The notes: a model not told the origin generated them from the sequence alone. Counted from the first letter of the stretch, positions 1 to 7,583 are shown. The stretch: 15,923 nucleotides of DNA from Bacteroidia bacterium (GCA_016764115.1 JAESSM010000167.1:2245-18167); one strand, 5' to 3'. A program made the numbers and translations.

Positions 1-297
1 AGGTGCTGAATAACGAGGATAATTCCAGATCTTTGATAACCTGTCTTTGATCTTATTGCGAAACGGGATGTTGTTAAGATATCCGAAAGTAACTTTGTTT
101 TGCTCTTCAACCCAAGACTTAACATCCTCAGCCATATCATCCTCCAACCATCTATATGGATCCGCTACATCTACCCCAAAATAATTGTCTACTTGATCTG
201 CTTTTTTAGTAACAGGATAAACAAGCGATTCCTCTTTTACATAATTATTGCAGGCAAAAGCAAATACAATTGGAATCAAATAAATAAACTTCTTCAT
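1..297 (-). CDS. Prolyl oligopeptidase (S9A family), lipoprotein, N-terminal part
   Basis: An open frame runs on the minus strand from an ATG at 297 to the left edge without a stop (99 residues visible), so the gene is cut by the window and its catalytic C-terminal half is not seen. The chain starts with Lys-Lys and a hydrophobic stretch ending in FAFAC, so Cys16 is a plausible lipoprotein cysteine and the protein is probably anchored in the envelope. Residues about 27-99 look like the start of a prolyl oligopeptidase: YP, then DNYFGVDVADPYRWLEDD (37-54), then VKSWVEEQN (59-67), the segment that begins the propeller in S9A peptidases. The family hydrolyses proline-containing short peptides with a Ser-Asp-His triad. 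On the minus strand there are 119 bases between the CHAT gene stop and this start, so it could be read after that gene or from its own promoter. Confidence 0.87.
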   Translation of the reverse strand, partial: MKKFIYLIPIVFAFACNNYVKEESLVYPVTKKADQVDNYFGVDVADPYRWLEDDMAEDVKSWVEEQNKVTFGYLNNIPFRNKIKDRLSKIWNYPRYSAP

Positions 298-416
298 TTC
301 TTAATGTTTAATTGATAAAAATGAGATGCAAAGTAAGTAAAAATTTACCTAACGATATTGAACTGAGTTATATAAACTCTGTATTTGTCTGATAAGTTTC
401 TTGAAAAGAATTCCGG

Positions 417-2192
417 CTATTGGCCGATCAAGATAAATGGAGCCCAATAATAAGGTGCAGCATATTTGGCATTGGCGATCATTCCTCGCTTGGTTTCAGT
501 TAATGCACCCGATTTTGAATTGAGTTTAAGCATGTGCTTATAAAAATCGACCATTAATTTTGAAGTTGATTCATCAGCTACTCTCCACAGAGATACAAGC
601 AAATTTGAAGCTCCGGAAAACAAGAAACCCCGTGTTAAACCAATAATCCCTTCCCCTTTTTGCACTTTACCAAGTCCTGTCTGGCAGGCACTCAACACTA
701 CCAAGTCGGCACTAAGATTAAGGTTATAACCCTCACCTGAAAATAAGATCCCATCTTCAGCAGATTTAGTAGTATCATCGGCAAACAAAATACCAGATAG
801 CTTTGGTCTTTCCTCATTTACAAAACCATGAGTTGCAAAATGGATATACTTGTATGTACCGATCTCATCAGTTTTTACAGTTTGTTCGGTTGCTTCTCCC
901 TTGATATAAACCTTACTGTTAGACTTTTTCTTAAACAACGCTAAAATGCTGGTAACTTCACTTTCAGAAGAAGGTAATGAGCTGATTGTTCCTTCAACAC
1001 CCCTTAAACGATCGGTACTGATTCCTTGAAAATCAATAGGTGCATAAGCAATAAAATCATTGGGAGCTTCTATAGATTTCCTATTTAAATTATCATGCAT
1101 TAAAGTTGATGAATAAGAGTAAACTATCGAGTATTTTTTGATGAAGTAATCAAGATCTGTAAACTCCTTAGCAGTTTTGCCAACTTCACTTGTTAAAAGT
1201 GCTCCAAACGGTAAATATCCTAGTAAACCATCCGGTACAATTATTAGTTTTTCTGCTGATGCTACAGGCTTTAATGCAGGAGTTACCAGCGTTTCGAATA
1301 AAATATAAGCTAAATCAGTATATCTTGAATATTTATCAGATGTTTTTGAGTTTTTCATGGAGATGATCGCATCTCGCATTTTCTCCACCTGGTCTTTAAA
1401 ATAATCCTCTCGTTTTACGGTTACTACATCGAAAGAAGTCTTTCCTATTGTGAAAATATAGATGTTACTATCTCCAACAAAGTACTCTATCATTGCTGTT
1501 TTTTCATCTAATATTCCATCCTGAATTTCCTTTATCGTTATAGTAGATGATTCATATTTCAAATTATAATAGTCTTTATATTCTTTCTCAAGAAATTGAA
1601 CCAATGATTCATACTTTTGCTTTAATACAAATACTTTATCAGACCAAAGTGCAATTTTAGCACTGTCAGCTTCTTTTCCTTTCTGCTGTTCTTCGGCTAA
1701 ACTTTTATCATAAAAAGCCAAATCAATTTTAATGTCTTTCTCAAATTCCAATAAGCTATCCGAAATTCCTGCAAACTGCTTGGCATCAGATTCCCTTAAT
1801 GCATCCAACAACACACTCACTTTACTTTTCTCAGCAAAAGTAAAAGCATCTTCTGCGTACTTTTGGTCCTTTGTTATTTCATGAAGTTTTAGAGCAACCC
1901 TAATAGACTTTTCATAAATTTCTTTTGCTCTTTCTCCTAAAAACAATTTTGACCCTTCTGATTTATAACCATGACGCATAATATCAATAAGATCCGAAGC
2001 CAATTGAAAAGTTGCCAATGACATTTTAAGATCCCTCAATGGATCATTCTCATCAAACATTGGTTTATTCTCTTGCTGTTCTTCAGCCTTTTTATCTTGT
2101 GCAAACAAAAAGTTTGTTTGACATAAACTAAATACAGCAATTAAGGTTAATACAATTCCTGAGTTAATTACTTTTCTCGATAGGATTTGCAT
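417..2192 (-). CDS. Secreted CHAT-domain (caspase-like) peptidase lacking TPR repeats
   Basis: This 591-residue protein has a signal peptide (about 1-31, ending FLFAQ), a short acidic linker (33-50), a helical segment (about 51-215), and a C-terminal CHAT domain (about 290-591). The CHAT catalytic pair is visible: His455 in HFATHG and Cys503 in SACQTG, followed by the family block with GEGIIGLTRGFLFSGA and LWRVAD. The end, YYWAPFILIGQ, is the normal CHAT terminus, so the C-terminus is complete. CHAT domains are caspase/separase-type cysteine peptidases, in several systems controlled by attached TPRs. Residues 51-155 (with LASDLIDIMRHGY, AFTFAEKSK and AGISDSLLEFEKD) resemble the linker that follows the TPR array in fused TPR-CHAT proteins, yet no TPRs precede it here. 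Its location would be periplasm or outside. Peptidase activity and the link to the nearby TPR genes are inferred. Confidence 0.93.
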   Translation of the reverse strand: MQILSRKVINSGIVLTLIAVFSLCQTNFLFAQDKKAEEQQENKPMFDENDPLRDLKMSLATFQLASDLIDIMRHGYKSEGSKLFLGERAKEIYEKSIRVALKLHEITKDQKYAEDAFTFAEKSKVSVLLDALRESDAKQFAGISDSLLEFEKDIKIDLAFYDKSLAEEQQKGKEADSAKIALWSDKVFVLKQKYESLVQFLEKEYKDYYNLKYESSTITIKEIQDGILDEKTAMIEYFVGDSNIYIFTIGKTSFDVVTVKREDYFKDQVEKMRDAIISMKNSKTSDKYSRYTDLAYILFETLVTPALKPVASAEKLIIVPDGLLGYLPFGALLTSEVGKTAKEFTDLDYFIKKYSIVYSYSSTLMHDNLNRKSIEAPNDFIAYAPIDFQGISTDRLRGVEGTISSLPSSESEVTSILALFKKKSNSKVYIKGEATEQTVKTDEIGTYKYIHFATHGFVNEERPKLSGILFADDTTKSAEDGILFSGEGYNLNLSADLVVLSACQTGLGKVQKGEGIIGLTRGFLFSGASNLLVSLWRVADESTSKLMVDFYKHMLKLNSKSGALTETKRGMIANAKYAAPYYWAPFILIGQ

Positions 2193-2291
2193 AGTTTAAG
2201 GGTTTAGGAGTTTGTCAACGTTATTTTAGTGCAATATAAAAAAAATCACGAAATTTGCTTCACTAGTTAAATTATTCAAAGTTTAATAATT

Positions 2292-2495
2292 ATGGAAGAA
2301 CAGTATAGAGAATCGCTTATAGAGCAATTGGATTTAATTGCTAAAGAAGCACACGAAAATGAGGAAAACAATACAGCGGTTGTACTTAATGTACTATTAG
2401 GTGCACTTTATGGAAAATCCGATCATTTACTTGCCGATGTTTGTCAGGATTTCGCCTTAAAGGAAAAAGAACGTATTATCTCGAGTAGGAATTAG
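2292..2495 (+). CDS. Small hypothetical protein, predicted helical
   Basis: A 67-residue frame starts with ATG at 2292, divergent from the CHAT gene. The product is charged (many Glu and Lys) with a central hydrophobic stretch (NTAVVLNVLLGALYG, about 27-41), which suggests two or three amphipathic helices in a small soluble protein. There is no signal peptide or clear membrane segment, and I recognise no family. It is likely real because it fills the space with an ATG start, has an ordinary composition for the window, and is followed by a repeat that sits between genes. The nearby CHAT promoter must lie within the same roughly 100-base divergent region. Confidence 0.6.
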   Translation: MEEQYRESLIEQLDLIAKEAHENEENNTAVVLNVLLGALYGKSDHLLADVCQDFALKEKERIISSRN

Positions 2496-2525
2496 TACTA
2501 AACTCTTTTACTTTCCAGAATACAA

Positions 2526-2606
2526 GTCAGGCTGAGCCTGTCTACAGGACAGGCAGGTTTATCGAAATCTGAAACGGCCATATTTCGATAAACTCAATAT
2601 GAAGTG
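2526..2606 (+). repeat. Palindromic intergenic repeat with a nested palindrome
   Basis: TTTATCGAAAT (2558-2568) and ATTTCGATAAA (2582-2592) are perfect 11-base inverted arms. The outer ends also match: the left begins GTCA..TGAG (2526-2536) and the right arm read on the minus strand begins GTCA....TGAG (2606 down). In the left arm TGAG and TTTATCG are separated by 21 bases (2537-2557) absent from the right arm. That insert overlaps its own perfect palindrome, GCCTGTC (2536-2542) and GACAGGC (2548-2554). The element lies between two small plus-strand genes. Confidence 0.7.
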
Positions 2607-2689
2607 ACCTCTTATAAACCTGTAACCTTTTAGTTTCCCTCCACGTTAAAGCCCCCAACGTTCAGTTTTTCAATGTTTTATAAAATATT

Positions 2690-2941
2690 ATGTCAATCAT
2701 GAGAAGATTAGTAAACTTTGATACGCTTGATCTGAACAAAAAGGTCGATTATATTTGGAATAAAGGCGAATTCCTGAAAGAAAGAAAACATCAAGGCTAT
2801 CGGGTTCTATTATTTACACTCGATAAGAACTTCGTAGAACTTTGGTATCATCTTGAAGAGAACAAAATTGATGATATACGAATTGAAAAATCATCAGAAA
2901 TATTAGCTCTTTACGTAGATGATATTGAATTGCATTTTTAG
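2690..2941 (+). CDS. Hypothetical protein, 83 residues
   Basis: The frame starts with ATG at 2690; a second ATG at 2699 (MRRLVNF) is an equally possible start. It has no signal peptide and no membrane segment. The body alternates hydrophobic and charged residues: YRVLLFTLDKNFVELWYHL (about 37-55) followed by IDDIRIEKSSEILALYVDDIEL. This suggests a small alpha/beta fold with several beta strands. I do not recognise the family. It is followed within 20 bases by a rho-independent terminator, which supports it as a real transcription unit end, separate from TPR-1 downstream. Confidence 0.65.
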   Translation: MSIMRRLVNFDTLDLNKKVDYIWNKGEFLKERKHQGYRVLLFTLDKNFVELWYHLEENKIDDIRIEKSSEILALYVDDIELHF

Positions 2942-2960
2942 TCCCTCACTATATTGTTAA

Positions 2961-2993
2961 AACCCGTAACGTGTTCCGCGTTGCGGTTTTTTT
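2961..2993 (+). terminator. Rho-independent terminator after the 83-residue gene
   Basis: An imperfect GC-rich hairpin (AACCCGTAACG at 2961-2971 against CGTTGCGGTT at 2979-2988) runs directly into a run of seven T (2987-2993). It separates the 83-residue gene from TPR-1, which implies that TPR-1 has its own promoter in about 40 bases before 3036. A TATCTTG at 3010-3016 is a weak candidate for a Bacteroidota -7 box. Confidence 0.75.
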
Positions 2994-3035
2994 ATGCCTA
3001 AATTTTAAGTATCTTGAATAAAGCAATTTCAATTA

Positions 3036-4340
3036 ATGAATAAGAAAATCTCCATATTAATATTAGCTGGTATTCTACAAGTTTCTATTTCCTATGGAAA
3101 TACAGACTCAACCATGGCAATGCTCCATTTTCTCAAGGCTGATTCTTTTTCTAACAAGGGAATATTTGACAGCACACTTCACTACTTTCAAAAATCTCAG
3201 AATCATTTTAAAAAATCCAAGAATTGGGGTTTTTATATCAGATGTTATAGAAATTTAGGGTGGTATAATTTTCAAATGGGAAAATTGGAACTAGCAAGAA
3301 CGTTTTTACTGAATGGAATCAATAAAGGAAACAAATTACTCTCAAATGATCATCTGGAAATATCAAAATGTCATAACAACTTAGGATACGTATATAAAGC
3401 TGTTGCTAATTATGATTCAGCACTATTTCATTTCACCAGATCCCTGGAGATTAAACGAATGACATTAAGTGATGATAACGAAGAGTTCTCACCTACTTTA
3501 AATGGAATTGGACTGGTTTATTATGGTAAAGGAGACTATTCAAAAGCCACACTTTATTTTACCAATAACATAAAACTCATTCAAAAGAACCAAGGAGGAA
3601 ATTCTATTGGATTGGCCTATAACTATCTGAATTTAGAGAGCGTTTATTTAGAATCAGGAGACTATAAAAATGCTTTAGAACATTACAATTACACATTACA
3701 AATATTTCTTAATGAATTTGGACCAGCTCATCCACATGTTGGAGTTGTATATAATAATATAGCCAACGTTTATTGGGAAACCTTTAATTACCTGGACGCG
3801 ATAATCTATTATAAGAAGTCCATAGCTAATCTTGAAAAAATATTAGGAAAAGAAAATCCAGATGTTGCCATAACTTATCACAACCTTGCAAATGCACTTC
3901 TCAAAATTGAAAATTACCAAGAAGCTTTTGTGATGTTTAATCAATGTATTGAACCATTAAAAATCGCATACGGTGAAAACCATCCTCACATAGCCCGAAA
4001 CTACTCCGATTTGGCTCTGGCTAATTACTTTATGGGTGAATTGTTATACAGTATTGAAGTGGCCAACAATGCAATTAAATTAACAATAGAGATATTCGGT
4101 AATTATCATCCACAAACAGCAGAGGCTACTCGAAACCTCGCAGATATCTATTTTTATCATTGCGATTATGAAAACGCAATAAAGTATTATCAATTAACAT
4201 TCCCTGCTATAGTAAAGGGATATTCGAATTCTATTTATAACAATCCAGTATTGATAGGGATCAATTCTAAAACAGAACTGTTAAAAACGATATTAAGAAA
4301 AGCTGAGTGTTTGGAAAAACTTGCTTCGGCTCGCAAATAA
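3036..4340 (+). CDS. TPR-1: secreted TPR-only protein (TPR half of a TPR-CHAT architecture)
   Basis: This 434-residue protein starts with a good signal peptide (MNKKISILILAGILQ.., likely cleaved around 20-22). It then carries about nine TPR units: degenerate ones near 27-60 and 67-100, then regular ones starting near 109, 152, 194, 236, 278, 320 and 362. The 42-residue period is that of TPR_12/kinesin-light-chain-like repeats. Inter-repeat turns hold the typical G..HP.(V/I)A pattern (GPAHPHVGVVYNN, GENHPHIARNY, GNYHPQTAEATRN). The chain stops soon after SIYNNP (399-404) and LLKTILRKAECLE (415-427), a terminus shared with TPR-2, -3 and -4. No catalytic domain follows. TPR arrays bind peptides or proteins, so a sensor or adaptor role outside the cytoplasm is inferred. 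Its stop codon touches that of the PEBP gene. Confidence 0.9.
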   Translation: MNKKISILILAGILQVSISYGNTDSTMAMLHFLKADSFSNKGIFDSTLHYFQKSQNHFKKSKNWGFYIRCYRNLGWYNFQMGKLELARTFLLNGINKGNKLLSNDHLEISKCHNNLGYVYKAVANYDSALFHFTRSLEIKRMTLSDDNEEFSPTLNGIGLVYYGKGDYSKATLYFTNNIKLIQKNQGGNSIGLAYNYLNLESVYLESGDYKNALEHYNYTLQIFLNEFGPAHPHVGVVYNNIANVYWETFNYLDAIIYYKKSIANLEKILGKENPDVAITYHNLANALLKIENYQEAFVMFNQCIEPLKIAYGENHPHIARNYSDLALANYFMGELLYSIEVANNAIKLTIEIFGNYHPQTAEATRNLADIYFYHCDYENAIKYYQLTFPAIVKGYSNSIYNNPVLIGINSKTELLKTILRKAECLEKLASARK

Positions 4341-4877
4341 CTATTGCTTCTTATATTTACCAATGTATACTTTCTTAGCCATCACATTCATTCGCATAGC
4401 ATACATCAATTCATCCTTTGTTAAACCTTCTTTGGCAGGAAGCATGTCGTTTAAAACAAAAAGTTGGAAATAATACCTGTGCTCATCCTTAGGAGGACAA
4501 GGACCACCGTAACCCAATTTATCCCAACTATTTTTACCAACCACTACCCCTCTTTGCTTTGCTTGTTCCATTGTGAAATTCTCACTAAGTTTATTCCAAT
4601 CTGCAGGAATATTGTACAAAACCCAATGAGTAAATGGTTTGGGAGCATCAGGATCTAAACACACTATCGCAACGCTCTTTGCTTTTGCAGGTAAATTACC
4701 CCATTCTAATGGTATGGAAATATCTTCTCCATCACAAGTATATTGAGAAGGAATTGTAGTGAGCTGGCTAAACGCGGGACTTTTGAATTGCATTTGTCCT
4801 TGAGCAAATAAGTTTGTCGCGAAAAAAACAATAGCTAATATTATTAGAATATTCAGAGATGATTTGGTAGCTTTCAT
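4341..4877 (-). CDS. YbhB/YbcL-type phosphatidylethanolamine-binding protein (PEBP), exported
   Basis: The product has 178 residues, with a signal peptide (about 1-25, ending LFAQ) and one PEBP domain. Family motifs visible are DPDAP (75-79), THW (83-85), GYGGPCPP (122-129) and HRYYFQLF (133-140), which together line the anion-binding pocket of the Raf-kinase-inhibitor-like fold. Length and motif order are normal for bacterial YbhB/YbcL proteins plus a signal peptide. The biological role of the bacterial proteins is poorly known; ligand binding in the periplasm is the safest statement. The gene is convergent with TPR-1: its stop complement (4341-4343) begins on the base after the TPR-1 stop. 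It is divergent from the esterase gene with 67 AT-rich bases between. Confidence 0.93.
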   Translation of the reverse strand: MKATKSSLNILIILAIVFFATNLFAQGQMQFKSPAFSQLTTIPSQYTCDGEDISIPLEWGNLPAKAKSVAIVCLDPDAPKPFTHWVLYNIPADWNKLSENFTMEQAKQRGVVVGKNSWDKLGYGGPCPPKDEHRYYFQLFVLNDMLPAKEGLTKDELMYAMRMNVMAKKVYIGKYKKQ

Positions 4878-4944
4878 GGACTAATATTTTAACAATACTT
4901 ACAAATAGATTGATAAATATAATAATTAATTTGTACTAATTGAA

Positions 4945-5616
4945 ATGCCTTTTACTCAACATTATATTGAAATTTCCAAAACTGCCCGCTACTTTAGCTT
5001 TGGAAATGAAAAGGATCCCGAAATCGTTTGGTTTGTTTTTCATGGTTATGGCCAATTAGCACCAGCGTTTATTGAGAAATTTCACCTTGCGGATCAAAAT
5101 AGGAATTTAATTATAGCTCCCGAAGGTCTTCACCGATATTACAGAAAAGGAGTTCTGGGATCAGTTGGAGCTTCTTGGATGACCAAAGAAGACCGATTAA
5201 ACGACATCAAAGATTATGTAAATTTTTTAAACCAGTTAAGCGCCAAAGTACTATCTCAATTAGAGGCAACACCCAAAAAAATGAATGTGTTGGGGTTTTC
5301 TCAAGGAGCAGCAACGGCTTGCCGCTGGATTACTGATTACAAAACCTGCTTGTCGTCAGACAAGGTTGAAGTAGATAACCTCGTACTATGGGCAGGGGTT
5401 TTCCCTCCTGACCTTGATATGGAGCAATGTATTAATTCATTAAATAGCATTACAATTCAACTGGTAATAGGCGACCAGGACGAATACATTGATGAACAAA
5501 GGCTCAAGGAGCAAGAGTCTTATCTAAAGAAATTCAATCTTGATTATGAGCTAAAAAGATATAACGGTAATCACGACATCCAGCCAAAACTATTTATTGA
5601 TTACTTTGACCAGTAG
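4945..5616 (+). CDS. Serine esterase, phospholipase/carboxylesterase family (alpha/beta hydrolase)
   Basis: This cytoplasmic-looking 223-residue protein has the alpha/beta hydrolase layout of the Abhydrolase_2 / carboxylesterase group. It has an oxyanion-hole HGYG (33-36), a nucleophile elbow GFSQG (117-121) with Ser119, the acid Asp179 in GDQDEY, and the catalytic His210 in GNHD. Length is typical of the family. Likely reaction: hydrolysis of carboxyl esters of small or acyl substrates; the substrate cannot be read from the sequence. There is no signal peptide. The TAG stop (5614-5616) is followed at once by the ATG of TPR-2, so the two are probably co-transcribed and translationally coupled. 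Confidence 0.92.
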   Translation: MPFTQHYIEISKTARYFSFGNEKDPEIVWFVFHGYGQLAPAFIEKFHLADQNRNLIIAPEGLHRYYRKGVLGSVGASWMTKEDRLNDIKDYVNFLNQLSAKVLSQLEATPKKMNVLGFSQGAATACRWITDYKTCLSSDKVEVDNLVLWAGVFPPDLDMEQCINSLNSITIQLVIGDQDEYIDEQRLKEQESYLKKFNLDYELKRYNGNHDIQPKLFIDYFDQ

Positions 5617-6819
5617 ATGATAAAAGCATTAGCAACTATATCGACTGTCCTATGTTTTATTCAAACTGTTGGCGCAGGAAATTTTATCAATGAAGAGCTG
5701 CCAGATTCATTATTGGGCCCGTATTATTTTAAGATTGCTGATTCCCTTTATTCTACATCCAAGTATAAAGAGTCTAATTTTTATTATATAAAAGCACAGA
5801 ATCATTTTAAACAATCTGAAAAAACGGAAAACTACTTAAGATGTTTTGTTGACTTGGGTTTCAATCTTGGTATGATCGCCCAGTATGACTCAGCCTTAGT
5901 ATTACTAGAGAAAGGATTAAATGAGGCATTGAATACAGTTGTACAATACCCAAAGGTGATCTCTGATTTTTACAGTACAATTGGTGTAATACTTGATGAC
6001 AAAGGACATTATGACAAGGCGATATCATATTATAAAAAAGACATGAAAATTGATATTGAGATCAATGGCTTAAAACATCGATCGATCGCTGTTTCCTATA
6101 ACAATATTGGTGTTGCCTATAACAACAAAGGAGATTATCACACTGCTATATTCTATTTTCAACAAGCATTGTTAGTACTAAAAGAATCTGTAGATAAGAT
6201 CACCATGAGCAATGCTTATTTTACCAACAATATGGGTGAAGCTTATCGGCAGCAAAAAGACCTAGAAAATGCATTGAAATATTATCAACAAGCATTTGCT
6301 ATTGCTTATGAATTGAAAGGTAAAGAACACATATCGTTGGCGCTTTTTTACAATAATTTAGGGATAGCTTATATGGAAATGCATGATTATTTCAGTTCTC
6401 AGCACTATTATCAAAAAGCACTGACCCTCCAACTTGCAGAACTTGATACAAATAGCAAAGATGTATCCATATCTTATTTTAACATAGGGGAATTAAATTT
6501 AAAAATGAAAAAATATGACGAAGCTCTCCGCTATACTAAAATGGCTCTGGAAATCAAACAAAGCATCTTTACTTCCAAACATCCATTAATTTGTCAAGAT
6601 CTTTGTGGATATGGCCACGTCTGTCTGGCTAAAAAAGAATATGCAGAAGCATTGAAATACTTCCAATTGGCAATGAAAGCAAACTTTCTGAAATTTGAGA
6701 ATGTTGACATTTTCTCTGATCTAAACTCCGACAATATGTTATCAAAAGAGGTCTTTTTAGATGCATTGATCGGAAAGGCTGAGACTTTAGAAGAAATGCA
6801 TGGATCTTCCATTGACTAA
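5617..6819 (+). CDS. TPR-2: secreted TPR-only protein
   Basis: A 400-residue protein with a signal peptide (MIKALATISTVLCFIQTVGAG, about 1-21) and about eight TPR units starting near 34, 72, 116, 158, 200, 242, 284 and 326. Again the period is about 42 residues, with YNNIGVAY and FYNNLGIAY type helices. Its first unit (YYIKAQNHFKQSE, 56-68) closely matches TPR-1 (YFQKSQNHFKKSK), so these are paralogues. The C-terminus has VDIFSDLN (363-370) and FLDALIGKAETLEE (380-393), the degenerate form of the end motif shared by the four TPR proteins. No enzyme domain is attached. The gene starts on the base after the esterase stop and so sits in that operon. Binding partners are unknown; a tie to the CHAT peptidase at 417-2192 is inferred only from architecture. 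Confidence 0.9.
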   Translation: MIKALATISTVLCFIQTVGAGNFINEELPDSLLGPYYFKIADSLYSTSKYKESNFYYIKAQNHFKQSEKTENYLRCFVDLGFNLGMIAQYDSALVLLEKGLNEALNTVVQYPKVISDFYSTIGVILDDKGHYDKAISYYKKDMKIDIEINGLKHRSIAVSYNNIGVAYNNKGDYHTAIFYFQQALLVLKESVDKITMSNAYFTNNMGEAYRQQKDLENALKYYQQAFAIAYELKGKEHISLALFYNNLGIAYMEMHDYFSSQHYYQKALTLQLAELDTNSKDVSISYFNIGELNLKMKKYDEALRYTKMALEIKQSIFTSKHPLICQDLCGYGHVCLAKKEYAEALKYFQLAMKANFLKFENVDIFSDLNSDNMLSKEVFLDALIGKAETLEEMHGSSID

Positions 6820-6841
6820 TCATAAACTTAACTCCTTGAAC

Positions 6842-6899
6842 CCCAGATTGAGCGAAGTTAAAATCTGGGCGGTAAATGTTTCGACTCCGCTCAACATGA
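6842..6899 (+). repeat. Palindromic intergenic repeat at a convergent junction
   Basis: Between TPR-2 (plus) and the Lrp gene (minus). CCCAGATT (6842-6849) and AATCTGGG (6862-6869) form a perfect 8-base inverted pair. A second, larger pairing joins TTGAGCGAAGT (6848-6858) with the complement of ACTCCGCTCAA (6884-6894), one mismatch. The right half, TCGACTCCGCTCAACATGAC, is of the type widely dispersed between genes in Bacteroidota. It could act as a two-way transcription end, although it lacks a clear T run. Confidence 0.65.
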
Positions 6900-6944
6900 C
6901 ATTAATTTTCAGCAATCCAATAATTAAATATTCAACAGGGTGTA

Positions 6945-7421
6945 TCAATGAATACTATATGGTGGAATACTAACATGCCGGCTGAAAGATTCAAATGCAA
7001 TAAAAGTGTCAGTGCTGGAAACCCCTTCTATGTAATGTATTTGTTCGTATAAAACTTTTTGAAGATGCTCATTGTTCTTCGCATAAAGCTTTACAAAAAT
7101 TGCATACTTTCCTGTAACAAAATTGTATTCAACTACTTCTTTGATCTTTTTTAATGAATTGGCTACAGATTTAGTAAATCGACCTTCTTTTAAAGAAATT
7201 CCTGTATATGCAAAAGTATGGTAGCCTAAAATTTTAGGATCTAACTCTAAGTAGGAGCCTTTTATTAATCCAACATCTTTCATTTTTCTTATTCTTTGAT
7301 GCACCAAAGAATTTGAGATCTTAAGCTTTTTGGCAATTTCTAAGTATGATTCCCGCGCATTCAGAACAAGCAATTCAATAATTTCCTTGTCTAGTATGTC
7401 AATATGATGTTTTCTATCCAT
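6945..7421 (-). CDS. Lrp/AsnC-family transcriptional regulator
   Basis: 158 residues in the standard two-domain layout: an N-terminal winged helix-turn-helix (about 7-57, DILDKEIIELLVLNARESYL then IAKKLKISNSLVHQRIRKM) and a C-terminal RAM effector-binding domain (about 66-146, with the glycine motif TGKYAIFVKLYAKN at 103-116). Such proteins form dimers and octamers and sense amino acids or related metabolites. The gene is divergent from the DUF1338 gene across a 162-base region with phased repeats, so it most likely controls that gene and itself. Given the predicted 2-oxoadipate enzyme next door, a lysine-catabolism effector is a reasonable guess. I would not assign a specific name. Confidence 0.94.
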   Translation of the reverse strand: MDRKHHIDILDKEIIELLVLNARESYLEIAKKLKISNSLVHQRIRKMKDVGLIKGSYLELDPKILGYHTFAYTGISLKEGRFTKSVANSLKKIKEVVEYNFVTGKYAIFVKLYAKNNEHLQKVLYEQIHYIEGVSSTDTFIAFESFSRHVSIPPYSIH

Positions 7422-7432
7422 TTTTACTACCT

Positions 7433-7510
7433 ATTTTAGTCATTTTAATTTTATTTTAATATATTTTAATCAAATATGAGCAAAAATTATCATATTTTCA
7501 AATATATTTG
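7433..7510. promoter_or_regulatory. Putative Lrp-type operator: phased repeats and palindromes
   Basis: ATTTTAAT occurs exactly three times at 7442, 7453 and 7463, with ATTTTAGT at 7433, so starts are 9, 11 and 10 bases apart, close to one helical turn. Next come an inverted repeat AAATATGA (7472-7479) / TCATATTT (7490-7497) and a perfect palindrome CAAATATATTTG (7499-7510). Arrays on one DNA face suit the wrapped, multimeric binding of Lrp proteins. Regulator identity is inferred from the divergent gene pair. Confidence 0.55.
7503..7510 (+). promoter_or_regulatory. Candidate Bacteroidota -7 box for the DUF1338 gene
   Basis: TATATTTG fits the Bacteroidota -7 consensus TAnnTTTG exactly and lies 73 bases before the ATG at 7584. 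No convincing TTTG element is seen at the expected -33 distance, so confidence is limited. The box lies inside the 12-base palindrome, so a bound regulator would cover it. Confidence 0.35.
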
Positions 7511-7583
7511 TTCTATTATTAGTATTTAAGTGTTATACTAACTATTTTTATATGAATTATAACCCCTAAACTCCCTACCAGCC

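Noticed and set aside
100..315. Plus-strand open frame of 71 codons at the left end
   Set aside because: It lies antisense to the clear prolyl oligopeptidase start, which has recognisable family sequence; the plus-strand product has low-complexity, hydrophobic AT-driven composition.
361..416. Short inverted repeats GAGTT/AACTC and TTCTT/AAGAA after the CHAT gene
   Set aside because: Five-base arms in AT-rich DNA are expected by chance.
417..2192. CHAT gene as part of a CRISPR Craspase or gasdermin defence system
   Set aside because: There is no Cas, gasdermin, nuclease or CRISPR array in the window, and the protein has a signal peptide, so a cytoplasmic anti-phage role is not supported here.
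3036..4340. Repetitive DNA in the TPR genes as a tandem or CRISPR-like array
   Set aside because: The 42-residue periodicity is at protein level; the DNA of the units is diverged and forms a continuous reading frame.
6594..6823. Minus-strand open frames at the 3' end of TPR-2
   Set aside because: They overlap the conserved TPR-2 C-terminus and run in two different frames, so they are shadows.
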